The notes beneath the pieces were generated by a model. It was not told the DNA's origin and searched no databases. It worked only from the letters and a program-made list of their open reading frames with translations. 37,647 bases of DNA from an uncultured Lachnospiraceae bacterium. GTDB lineage: Bacteria > Bacillota > Clostridia > Lachnospirales > Lachnospiraceae. Shown here one piece after another: positions 30,270 to 37,647 of this stretch (position 1 is the first letter of the stretch; each line of letters begins with the position of its first letter). The translations under genes and the position numbers were made by a program. Location of the stretch: assembly GCA_934385475.1 (NCBI GenBank), contig CAKRPS010000025.1, forward strand, positions 1-37,647, given 5' to 3'.

Positions 30270-32591
30270 ATGCGTAGGCCGATAGCAATGCTGGGCCTTG
30301 CATTTGTGCTGATCTTATTGGGGATTGTCTCTTACAGTCCCCACAGACCGAAAACCTATGCTGATCTGGATCGGGAGCAGGTGACGGTTGTGGGGAGTGT
30401 GGAATGGAAGGAATATAAGCAAACCGGCGGAGAGAGGACACTTGTGGTATCTTTGGAACACGTCATGGTTCTGAAACCGGAAAAGGTCTCTGCGCTGGAA
30501 CAAATCACGTCACAATCTGACAAAGCATCCAATTTCTATGATTTCATAAATGCGGGGTTCTTTGAAAAGAACAGAAAAGAACACAAAACAGTACAGGACG
30601 AACTCTGTCTGGAGGGAACAGAGGAAATTCGGGGAATTCTCTGTTATCTTGAACAGAAAAGCACTACAGGAGAGAAGCTTCCGAAAATGGGGAGTCTTGT
30701 TCTGGTGGAGGGAAAATTCCGTGCGATGCGTCAGGCAACCAATCCGGGAGAGTTTGATGCGGCTGTCTATTATCAGACTATGGGGCAGCAGGGGCGGCTG
30801 ATGAACGGAAGGATTCTGGTGCAGGGAGAGGAGACGGATCATTTTCGGGAACGCTTGTATCAGTTACGGGAATATCTCGGTCTGCTTCTGGATGCCTGTT
30901 ATCCGGAAAAAGATGCGGCCGTCATGCGGGCCATGCTGCTGGGAGAGAAAGGGCTTCTCTATCAGGATACCAAGGAGCTGTATCAGCAAAACGGCATCAT
31001 ACACATATTAAGTATCAGTGGACTTCACATTTCACTTCTGGGAATGGGATTTTACAAGCTTTTGCGAAAAGCACGCATCCCCCTGAAAGCGGGAGCAGCT
31101 CTGTCACTGTTGTTTATGTTCTGCTATGGCAGCATGACGGGCATGGTGGTGTCTGTCGTGCGTGCCTTTGTGATGTTTGCCTTTCACATGGCGGCACAGA
31201 TGGTGGGAAGGACTTATGATATGCTGACGGCTATGGCGGTGGCGGCAGTTTTGCTTTTGCTTTCGCAGCCCTTATATCTGGAACACAGCGGCTTTCTGTT
31301 TTCGTTCTGTGCGGTCTGCGGGATTGGTACGGTACTGCCTGCCGCACAGGAAAATTACCTGTGGAAGTGCAGGCCGCTTGAGAACTTTTGCGGGGGCATT
31401 GTGATCTCTGCCTGTACGCTGCCGGTGTATCTGTGTTATTATTATGAATTTCCACCCTTTTCCGTTCTGCTGAATCTTGTGGTGATACCGGGGATGACGG
31501 TGGTTCTGGTATCCGGTATCCTGACCGTACTGACAGGGGTGTGGGCTGTTGCGATAGGGAAAATTGTCTGCCTTCCGGGAAGCCTGATTTTGTTTCTGTA
31601 TGAAAAGCTGTGTGCTCTCTGTGCCGGACTGCCCGGTCATACCTGGATCACCGGCTGTCCGGCAATCTGGCAGATTGTTTTTTTTACCTGTTTATTGAGC
31701 CTTGCAGTTTACATAAGTCCGAAAGCTCCAAAGCTGTTTTTCTGGATGCTCTTTATGGTGGCACTGCGTGTTCTGGTGCCGCTTCATCAGAATGAATTTG
31801 ACATCCACATGGTAGATGTGGGGCAGGGCGACTGTATTTATGTGCATACACTGGATGACAGAAGCTTCCTGATCGATGGAGGAAGCACGGATCGCAAAGA
31901 GGTCGAGCGGTATCAGATCCTTCCTTTTCTGAAGTATCAGGGAACAGACCGGCTGGAATTCGTGCTGGTGACACATCCGGACAGCGATCATATGAATGGG
32001 ATTCTGGAGATGCTGGAGGATTATGAGACAAACGGCATCACGATAGGAACGCTCCTTCTGCCAGATATCGCAGAGGAGTGTCAGAATGAAAACTATCTGT
32101 TGCTGTTGCAAAAGGCGGCAGAAAAGGGAATTCCGGTACATCGAATCAGCGCAGGTGAGAAGATACGAATTGGAGAAGTTATGTTAACTTGCATGCATCC
32201 GCAAAAGAAAGGCAGCTACAACGATACAAACGCTGAATCAGTGGTATTACATCTGCGTTATGGACAGTTTACGGCGCTTTTCACAGGAGATCTGGAGGGA
32301 GAGGGGGAGAGACAGCTTCTGGAGGAGCTGGAAAAACAGAAGGTATCCCTTTTGAAGGTGGCACATCACGGCTCTTCCGGGGCGACTTCACAGGAATTTC
32401 TGGACAGGATTGCTCCCTCTGTGGCGATCATATCCTGCGGACAGGATAATTCTTACGGACACCCACATGCGGAAACCTTGCAGAGACTGGAGAATGCCGG
32501 GGCCGGGATCTATGTCACGAAAAGCTGCGGGGCTATTACTGTAAAGGCAGACCGGAAAGGGCGATTCGGAGTGTCCGGATATATAAGATAA
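30270..32591 (+). CDS. comEC: ComEC/Rec2 family DNA uptake channel
   Basis: ComEC carries single-stranded DNA across the membrane in transformation. The 773-residue protein has an N-terminal OB-like region (DUF4131), the competence membrane domain with IHILSISGLHISLLGMGFYK and SVVRAFVMFAFHMAAQMVGR, and a C-terminal metallo-beta-lactamase domain: MVDVGQGDCIYV, DGGSTD, VTHPDSDHMNG, FTGDLEGEGE and VAHHGSSGATS, so the nuclease-type metal site is intact. The segment at residues 75-105 (about 30 polar residues) looks like a lineage insert. GAAGGAGAGG precedes the start. Whether the strain is transformable is not known. Confidence 0.94.
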   Translation: MRRPIAMLGLAFVLILLGIVSYSPHRPKTYADLDREQVTVVGSVEWKEYKQTGGERTLVVSLEHVMVLKPEKVSALEQITSQSDKASNFYDFINAGFFEKNRKEHKTVQDELCLEGTEEIRGILCYLEQKSTTGEKLPKMGSLVLVEGKFRAMRQATNPGEFDAAVYYQTMGQQGRLMNGRILVQGEETDHFRERLYQLREYLGLLLDACYPEKDAAVMRAMLLGEKGLLYQDTKELYQQNGIIHILSISGLHISLLGMGFYKLLRKARIPLKAGAALSLLFMFCYGSMTGMVVSVVRAFVMFAFHMAAQMVGRTYDMLTAMAVAAVLLLLSQPLYLEHSGFLFSFCAVCGIGTVLPAAQENYLWKCRPLENFCGGIVISACTLPVYLCYYYEFPPFSVLLNLVVIPGMTVVLVSGILTVLTGVWAVAIGKIVCLPGSLILFLYEKLCALCAGLPGHTWITGCPAIWQIVFFTCLLSLAVYISPKAPKLFFWMLFMVALRVLVPLHQNEFDIHMVDVGQGDCIYVHTLDDRSFLIDGGSTDRKEVERYQILPFLKYQGTDRLEFVLVTHPDSDHMNGILEMLEDYETNGITIGTLLLPDIAEECQNENYLLLLQKAAEKGIPVHRISAGEKIRIGEVMLTCMHPQKKGSYNDTNAESVVLHLRYGQFTALFTGDLEGEGERQLLEELEKQKVSLLKVAHHGSSGATSQEFLDRIAPSVAIISCGQDNSYGHPHAETLQRLENAGAGIYVTKSCGAITVKADRKGRFGVSGYIR

Positions 32592-32593
32592 CG

Positions 32594-32622
32594 TTGTTTT
32601 GTGGTCGCTGTTCTGCTATAAT
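32594..32622 (+). promoter_or_regulatory. Promoter of the aldose epimerase gene
   Basis: TTGTTT (32594-32599), 17 bases, TATAAT (32617-32622) with an extended -10 TGC before it. It starts three bases after the comEC stop, so the epimerase has its own transcript. Confidence 0.8.
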
Positions 32623-32656
32623 AACGGAGACATAAGTCTATTGAGGAGAAAAGAAA

Positions 32657-33532
32657 ATGCAGGTTATTTTGGAAAATGAAGAGCTGAGAATTGAAATTAA
32701 CCGTTTTGGTGCGGAGCTGGCAAGGATATATGGAAAAAGGAATGACACAGAGTACTTATGGAGCGCGGATCCGAAGTACTGGAAGAGAAGTTCTCCAGTG
32801 TTGTTTCCTTTTGTGGGAAGCCTGAAAAACAAGGAGTATCGCTTTGAGGGAAAAACTTATCCGATGGGGCAGCACGGTTTTGCACGTGATATGGAGTTTG
32901 TGATAGATTCCCAGAGTGAAAGCGAAGCATGGTTTTCTTTAACTTCAAATGAAGAGACCCTTGAGAAATATCCCTTTGAGTTTGTTTTGCGGGTGGGATA
33001 TCAGCTGCAGGGAAAGGAACTGAAGGTGTTGTGGCAGGTAGAAAATCCCGCGCAGAAGGAAATGTACTTCTCGATCGGTGGACATCCGGCGTTTATGTGC
33101 CCCTTAAAGCAGGAGGGAAAGCAGTCTGAGTATTATCTGAAATTTGACTCTGCAAAGCCGCTTTCCTATGGGCTGGTCAACGAGCAGGGACTGATGATGG
33201 AGACAGAGGAGATTCTGCAGACGGAAAACGGCATCGTAAAGATTACAGATAACATGTTTGACCGGGATGCACTGGTTATTGAGAGAAGACAGGCAACGGC
33301 GGTCAGTCTCTGTACACCGGATCAGAAGGAATATCTCACGGTGCGTTTTGATGCGCCGTTGTTCGGGGTGTGGTCTCCGGCAGGCAAGGGAGCACCGTTT
33401 ATCTGTATTGAGCCTTGGTATGGACGGTGTGACAGAGCCACGTTTAATGGCAGTCTCGAGGAACGGGAGTATGGAAACACCCTGAAGGCCCAAGAGACAT
33501 TTAAGACAGAATATGTGATTTTGATTGGGTAG
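32657..33532 (+). CDS. Aldose 1-epimerase family protein (LacX-like)
   Basis: The protein interconverts sugar anomers or a related hemiacetal. It has the galactose-mutarotase-like beta-sandwich: NRFGAELARIYGKRNDTEYL, LFPFVGSLKNKEYRF, YPMGQHGFARDMEF with the catalytic histidine, and YFSIGGHPAFMCPL with the second. The C-terminal PFICIEPWYGRCDR matches the LacX branch. Length is 291 residues. GAGGAG precedes the ATG. The DUF6688-like gene follows after 11 bases. Confidence 0.9.
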   Translation: MQVILENEELRIEINRFGAELARIYGKRNDTEYLWSADPKYWKRSSPVLFPFVGSLKNKEYRFEGKTYPMGQHGFARDMEFVIDSQSESEAWFSLTSNEETLEKYPFEFVLRVGYQLQGKELKVLWQVENPAQKEMYFSIGGHPAFMCPLKQEGKQSEYYLKFDSAKPLSYGLVNEQGLMMETEEILQTENGIVKITDNMFDRDALVIERRQATAVSLCTPDQKEYLTVRFDAPLFGVWSPAGKGAPFICIEPWYGRCDRATFNGSLEEREYGNTLKAQETFKTEYVILIG

Positions 33533-33543
33533 GGAGACGGAAT

Positions 33544-34827
33544 ATGAAATTTATAAAGAAACATCCATATGTGTTTCAGGTCGTACTTTGCCTTGTAATT
33601 GGTCTGGCGATTTCCTGTACGCAGCATTTTATGAGTGGGCTGGAGGCCGAAAGCTTTGTGGGAAGCCTGCTTGTTGGGGCTGTTTTTTATGCTCCGTTTG
33701 TCCTTTTCCCGATTATTGCAACTTTGTATGAGATCATACTCTTGCTGGGCGTGAGCAGACCACAGAAAGCAGAGGCCATGCAGTTTAGCAGAAAGATTTT
33801 AGCAGGAATCTATGACCTGATCCTCCTTTTAATGGCGGTTTTGTATGGATATCTGTATCTTGCGTTAGGCGATGTGGTATTTGGGGCCGGATGGCAGGAG
33901 CAGCTTTATAATGCACAGCGCCATTCACCGGTTGCACCGGAGCATGGGGTGACAATCTGTGTCATTCTGCTTCTGGCGGCTGTGGGAGTTTTCTTTCTGA
34001 AGTGTACGAATGTGAAGGAGGTTCCACCGCTTACAACGGTGCTTGCTATTTCCGCGACCTATCTGGGCGGGGCGCTTATTGTAGTGTTCACCTATCAGGT
34101 GGTTGATTTTACGGATTATATAGATTATTGTCTGCTGCTTTTGCCGATCGTTTACTTTGCGGTTGTGGCAAGAGAAGTGATCGTTAAGATGCGGGAGTAT
34201 GAGATAGATGGGGAGAGAAGCAGTAAGCTGGACAAGGTTCCTTTGCTCGGAGCATGCAACAGGCTTCTGCAACAGAAGAACCGTTGGCCGGTGGCAGCTT
34301 TTCTGCTGATGTGGCCGCTTCTGGGAATTGTGATCATAATACTGCTTCTGTTTGGACAGGAACCGGCATCCGTGATCCGGGCATTTACAGAGACAAGCGA
34401 TTTCAGACTTTCCACCAAGGTTTCACCGCAGAATCTCTATTATGATGAGCATTATCTTTGTACGGTGGCTGCGGGCGGTAACCGGAAGATCGTGAAACCG
34501 CTCAGGCGGGGTGTGCGGCATGGACATGAGGTGATCGTCAATCGTCAGCTTTGCGTTGCGAATGCGTTTGAGCAGGTTCTGGAAGAGAGAACACCGGGAT
34601 TGCACCGCAGAGTTAGAAACTTCTATGATACCTATGGTTTTCCGGTTGCGAAGCTGATCAGGAAGAACTGGATGGCTGACATGGTCTATTTCCTGATGAA
34701 GCCGTTAGAATGGCTGTTTGTGATGATTCTGTATCTGACAGAGGTTCACCCGGAAGATCGTATTGCGCTGCAGTATACCGGAAAGAGCCTGCAGGATTTC
34801 AACGATAAGAGAGGAGAGCTGGCATGA
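33544..34827 (+). CDS. Polytopic membrane protein, DUF6688-like
   Basis: Seven or so hydrophobic helices occupy residues 1-280 (VVLCLVIGLAISCTQHFM, GAVFYAPFVLFPIIATLYEI, AGIYDLILLLMAVLYGYL). The last 130 residues are a soluble domain with conserved-looking HYLCTVAAGGNRKIVKPLRR, RHGHEVIVNRQLCVANAFEQ and FYDTYGFPVAKLIR. I associate this with DUF6688 from memory; no biochemical role is known to me. Its TGA stop overlaps the ATG of the next gene (ATGA), so the two are translationally coupled. Confidence 0.7.
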   Translation: MKFIKKHPYVFQVVLCLVIGLAISCTQHFMSGLEAESFVGSLLVGAVFYAPFVLFPIIATLYEIILLLGVSRPQKAEAMQFSRKILAGIYDLILLLMAVLYGYLYLALGDVVFGAGWQEQLYNAQRHSPVAPEHGVTICVILLLAAVGVFFLKCTNVKEVPPLTTVLAISATYLGGALIVVFTYQVVDFTDYIDYCLLLLPIVYFAVVAREVIVKMREYEIDGERSSKLDKVPLLGACNRLLQQKNRWPVAAFLLMWPLLGIVIIILLLFGQEPASVIRAFTETSDFRLSTKVSPQNLYYDEHYLCTVAAGGNRKIVKPLRRGVRHGHEVIVNRQLCVANAFEQVLEERTPGLHRRVRNFYDTYGFPVAKLIRKNWMADMVYFLMKPLEWLFVMILYLTEVHPEDRIALQYTGKSLQDFNDKRGELA

Positions 34828-35615
34828 AAAACAAAGGGTTCGTGATGCTGGCGTGGATAGCCACTCTGGCAGCCTTTTTGATTCCGGTGGTATTGATAGC
34901 TGCTACCAATCCACATAAACCTCTGTATGAGGAAAGGGAAGCCGTGAGCCTGCCGGTGATTGAGGATGAAAGCAGTCCGGCAGCAGATCAGAACGTGGAT
35001 GCAGCAGGAGAAAAGCAGGAAGAGACGACAGCAGATGAAGAGCCTGACGGAGAGCAGCCTGTGTTTGAAAAAGCCACGAAGGAGCAGCTTGCATTGTATG
35101 AATCACTGGAGGCAGAGTGCTCCTGCGAGACGGAGAGTGGTATCCGGATGAGCCTGATCGCCACCGACAGGGCCTGTGGCAGCAGTTATTATACGTTGTT
35201 AAAACAGGATGGAGATGAATATTATGTCAATCAAAATCCTTTTGACAATACAGGAGGGCAGGCTCTTTTTATAACGTTCGAGGATGACAAGCTTGGATTT
35301 GCAGCGCTTTCCTACAATGGAGGAGACTCGGGGATGCTGTTTCGGACAGAGGATGGGGGAGAGCATTTTACTTATATACCTGATCCGATCGAGCCACAGA
35401 TTGAGCTGAGTGACAGCGAGAGCTACTGTCCGTTTGTAATTCCTGAGAGCATCCTTAAGGAGGATGGGAAACTGGTTCTTCTGATGAGACAGGGGCAGAA
35501 CGGCGATTATGCGGGGGCGGAAGGATACTGTGCCGGAGAATATGAATCGACGGACGATGGACTAACCTGGCACTTTGTGAAGGAGATTCCTGTCGAGCTT
35601 GACGATGAGCTGTAA
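34824..35615 (+). CDS. Membrane-anchored extracellular protein, coupled to the DUF6688-like gene
   Basis: I do not recognise the family. One N-terminal hydrophobic helix (WIATLAAFLIPVVLIAA) serves as signal or anchor without a lipobox. An acidic linker (residues 35-80) leads to a 170-residue domain with repeated strand motifs such as LFRTEDGGEHFTYIPDP and YESTDDGLTWHFVKE, resembling the Asp-box/BNR turns of beta-propellers (SxDxGxxW). It probably works with the preceding membrane protein, to which its start is fused by overlap. Confidence 0.75.
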   Translation: MKNKGFVMLAWIATLAAFLIPVVLIAATNPHKPLYEEREAVSLPVIEDESSPAADQNVDAAGEKQEETTADEEPDGEQPVFEKATKEQLALYESLEAECSCETESGIRMSLIATDRACGSSYYTLLKQDGDEYYVNQNPFDNTGGQALFITFEDDKLGFAALSYNGGDSGMLFRTEDGGEHFTYIPDPIEPQIELSDSESYCPFVIPESILKEDGKLVLLMRQGQNGDYAGAEGYCAGEYESTDDGLTWHFVKEIPVELDDEL

Positions 35616-35653
35616 GGAAAGGTATGGCATATTTTGCTGTTTTGTATTATAGT

Positions 35654-35697
35654 ATAGGGTGTGATGTGAGTTAGTTTTCCTTAACATCACACCCTAT
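35654..35697. repeat. 14-bp perfect hairpin ahead of the FakA-like gene
   Basis: ATAGGGTGTGATGT (35654-35667), 16-base loop, ACATCACACCCTAT (35684-35697). No T-run follows on the + strand (TATAGAAAATACGG), so it may be a weak terminator for the upstream pair or an operator. Confidence 0.6.
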
Positions 35698-35722
35698 TAT
35701 AGAAAATACGGAGGACAGAGAT

Positions 35723-35974
35723 ATGTTGGAATTTCGGTATGATACACAGCTTCTGATTGAGGGGAAGGACCTTGACGAAGACGAAATCAACGATTACATT
35801 ACGGAGCATTTTAAGGGTGACTGCCTTCTGGCTGTTGGGGATGAGGAGCTGATCAAGATTCATTTCCATACCAACGAGCCGTGGGATGTGCTCAAATACT
35901 GTGCAACCCTCGGAGAAATCTATGATATCGTGGTAGAGGATATGGACAGACAGGCACGTGGACTGCAGGGATAA
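35723..35974 (+). CDS. Stand-alone FakA/DAK-type kinase-associated domain protein
   Basis: The 83-residue product (YDTQLLIEGKDLDEDEINDY, GDCLLAVGDEELIKIHFHT, GEIYDIVVEDMDRQ) resembles one internal domain of FakA-like DhaL proteins, where a similar GDSLVVVGDD then VKVHVHTN segment follows the nucleotide-binding DhaL part. FakA phosphorylates fatty acids bound by FakB. Here neither the DhaL domain nor a DegV/FakB gene is present, so the protein cannot itself be a kinase. It has its own site (GGAGG) and seems complete. The function is unknown. Confidence 0.75.
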   Translation: MLEFRYDTQLLIEGKDLDEDEINDYITEHFKGDCLLAVGDEELIKIHFHTNEPWDVLKYCATLGEIYDIVVEDMDRQARGLQG

Positions 35975-36000
35975 CAGAGAACAGCGGAGAATAGATACAC

Positions 36001-36978
36001 ATGCAGAAACTGAATGAAGAGATCAAAACCGGACAGCTTCGGCAGGTGTATCTTCTCTATGGAGAGGAAGCCTATCTGCGAAGTCAGTACCGGGATAAAC
36101 TGAAAACGGCGCTTCAGGGTGGCGGTGATGCGATGAACTGCCATTATTTTGAGGGAAAAGACATTGTGGCTGGAGAGATTATTGATCTGGCAGAGACGAT
36201 GCCGTTTCTGGCAGAGAGAAGGGTGCTCGTATTGGAAAATTCCGGTCTGTTTTCTCATGGGGGTGAACAGCTGGCAGAATATCTACAGGCTCCGGCACCA
36301 ACCGCGTACTTTGTCTTTGTAGAAGCATCGGTGGATAAGCGCAGCAAGCTGTATAAGGCGGTTACGGCCAAGGGAAGAGCTGTGGAGTTCAAGGCGCAGG
36401 ATGAGAGCGTCCTGCAACGGTGGATTCTTGGAATCCTGAAAAGAGAGGGAAAGAATATCACCGGAAATGACCTGAATTTTTTCCTGGATAAAACCGGAAG
36501 CGATATGGAGAATATCCGCGCGGAACTGGAAAAGCTGCTCTGCTACTGTATGGACCGGGATGTGATCACAGCGCAGGACATCGAGGATGTCTGCACCAAG
36601 CAGATCAGTAACCAGATTTTCGATATGATCAATGCCATTGCGGACAAGAAGCAGCGCAAGGCTATGGAACTGTACTATGATCTTCTCGCGCTGAAGGAGC
36701 CGCCCATGCGGATTCTGTATCTGATCACAAGGCAGTTTAACCTTCTCTTGCAGGTGAAGGAATTGAAGGCTAAGGGCTGTGATGGAAATACGATCGGAGA
36801 AAAGGTGGGGCTGGCCGGATTTATTGCAAGAAAATATATGACGCAGGCATCCAGGTTTCGCGTTGAGGATTTAAGGCGTGCAGTGGAGGACTGTGTGGAG
36901 GCAGAGGAAGCGGTCAAGACCGGTAAGATGAACGATGTGATGAGCGTAGAACTTCTGATTGTCAGATACAGCAAATAA
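36001..36978 (+). CDS. holA: DNA polymerase III subunit delta
   Basis: HolA opens the sliding clamp within the clamp loader. Family landmarks are QVYLLYGEEAYLRSQYRDKL, MPFLAERRVLVLENSG, the AAA-like second domain with FLDKTGSDMENIRAELEKLL and ICTK-like DVCTKQISNQIFDMINAIAD, and the C-terminal EPPMRILYLITRQFNLLLQV. The length of 325 residues is normal. In many Firmicutes holA follows comEC; here five kilobases-scale insertion of the epimerase, DUF6688-like pair and FakA-like gene (about 3.4 kb) separates them. Confidence 0.95.
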   Translation: MQKLNEEIKTGQLRQVYLLYGEEAYLRSQYRDKLKTALQGGGDAMNCHYFEGKDIVAGEIIDLAETMPFLAERRVLVLENSGLFSHGGEQLAEYLQAPAPTAYFVFVEASVDKRSKLYKAVTAKGRAVEFKAQDESVLQRWILGILKREGKNITGNDLNFFLDKTGSDMENIRAELEKLLCYCMDRDVITAQDIEDVCTKQISNQIFDMINAIADKKQRKAMELYYDLLALKEPPMRILYLITRQFNLLLQVKELKAKGCDGNTIGEKVGLAGFIARKYMTQASRFRVEDLRRAVEDCVEAEEAVKTGKMNDVMSVELLIVRYSK

Positions 36979-36993
36979 GAAAAGGAAGAAGAA

Positions 36994-37479
36994 ATGACAG
37001 GATTTATAACCGTTGTAGTAATTATTATATGGATTATATTGAAAAATAAAGGAATTGCTGATCGGATTGGCAAAAGCCAGAGCATGCCGAATACAACGAT
37101 TACATCGGCGGGCGATCCTGCACGCAAAAAAGAGATGATGACAGCGGGAACCCATCCGCAGGCAGCAGGAAAGAAGCCGGCGGCCAGACAGGAGAAAAGG
37201 GATGCTGACGATGCACGGGAAGATGGACATTCTACAACGGCGTATCTGTTGGAAAAGGCGCAGGCGGATGAACAGGCACACGCCAGAGAGAAGTATGAGG
37301 AACAGAAGAGACTGCGGGAGTCAAGAGGTGGCCTGATGGTTGCGGAGAGGCTGTACGACGGAGATCCGGTGCCGGGCGGAAAAAGGTGCGTGGTATGCGG
37401 ATACTGTGGCGCAGAGAATCTTGTGCCGATGGCGGCAAGATCGCAGTATAGCTGTTATTTTTGCAGGGAACCATTATAG
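36994..37479 (+). CDS. Small membrane-anchored protein with C-terminal zinc ribbon
   Basis: I do not recognise a named family. The 161-residue protein has an N-terminal membrane helix (FITVVVIIIWIILKN), a long charged, probably disordered or helical middle (residues 25-120), and a C-terminal four-cysteine zinc ribbon: CVVCGYCGAEN and CYFC. The gene begins 15 bases after holA with GGAAGAAG as ribosome binding site and is probably co-transcribed. Its TAG stop coincides with the start of the conserved end of element C. Confidence 0.8.
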   Translation: MTGFITVVVIIIWIILKNKGIADRIGKSQSMPNTTITSAGDPARKKEMMTAGTHPQAAGKKPAARQEKRDADDAREDGHSTTAYLLEKAQADEQAHAREKYEEQKRLRESRGGLMVAERLYDGDPVPGGKRCVVCGYCGAENLVPMAARSQYSCYFCREPL

Positions 37480-37647
37480 GTAATTGCGAAACTACAAGTA
37501 AAAGCAACTATTCAGAACCCCATTCGCAAAATCGCCTTTTCAAGGCTTACTTTTTGCTCATGTGGTTATCTCGCCATATAAAATTGCTGTTCTGTATGAA
37601 TGCAAGCATTCACAGAAAGCAATTTTGCATGGCTCTGAATAGTTACA
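37478..37647 (-). mobile_element. Palindromic intergenic element, type 1, copy C, reverse orientation (cut by the window end)
   Basis: Outer arms AACTATTCAGAACC (37506-37519) and GGCTCTGAATAGTT (37631-37644) pair at 13 of 14 positions. Inside are GCAAAA/TTTTGC around GCCTT-ttc-AAGGC (37526-37557), and a long hairpin AAAATTGCT-TTCTGT-GAATGC/GCATTC-ACAGAA-AGCAATTTT (37580-37626). Read on the reverse strand it aligns with copy A (21555-21715). The flank TTATAGGTAATTGCGAAA at 37474-37491 matches the left end of element B. Confidence 0.65.

Overview
The window looks like chromosomal DNA of a gut-type Firmicute of the class Clostridia, most likely family Lachnospiraceae. This rests on strong AGGAGG-type ribosome binding sites, sigma-A promoters, a GerM-like sporulation/germination lipoprotein, ComEA/ComEC, an ARG box and the protein sequences themselves. 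I could not run a search, so the taxonomy is inference. No rRNA, tRNA or CRISPR array was seen.

Region 1 (1-14.9 kb) is accessory DNA. It holds the end of a sodium symporter, a Fic protein, a CapA-like lipoprotein, an M20 peptidase, a MATE-acetyltransferase-PHP phosphatase operon, an XRE repressor divergent from a PBECR-type nuclease domain, a monooxygenase behind a long structured leader, an XRE-cupin/metallo-hydrolase pair, a MerR regulator and a serine hydrolase. Between intact genes lie at least seven decayed ones (GNAT, sugar acetyltransferase, DUF2798, AraC, a small membrane protein, an MBL hydrolase, an acyl-CoA thioester hydrolase-like protein). Most of these keep both ends and have lost the middle.

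Region 2 (14.9-20.1 kb) holds an ECF sigma factor with a membrane-anchored beta-propeller-like partner, a DEXX-box ATPase with a nuclease-like tail, a coiled-coil protein behind a sigma-28-type promoter, and a Nudix hydrolase. Two near-identical GAGCCGGA hairpins bracket the sigma/ATPase block.

Region 3 (20.1-26.3 kb) is an arginine biosynthesis cluster, argJ-argB-argD, behind a perfect ARG box and promoter, followed by an orphan solute-binding protein and a small DMT transporter. Region 4 (26.3-37.5 kb) is comEA, a response regulator and histidine kinase, a GerMN lipoprotein, comEC, an aldose epimerase, a DUF6688-like membrane protein with a membrane-anchored partner, a stand-alone FakA-like domain, holA and a zinc-ribbon protein.

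The least explained signals are: (a) a promoter-driven, roughly 210-nt leader at 10433-10645 with a closing stem, a GNRA hairpin, a 6-bp loop-loop pseudoknot and a hairpin over the Shine-Dalgarno sequence; (b) a family of roughly 160-200-bp palindromic intergenic elements, two of them homologous and in opposite orientation; (c) the run of internal gene deletions.
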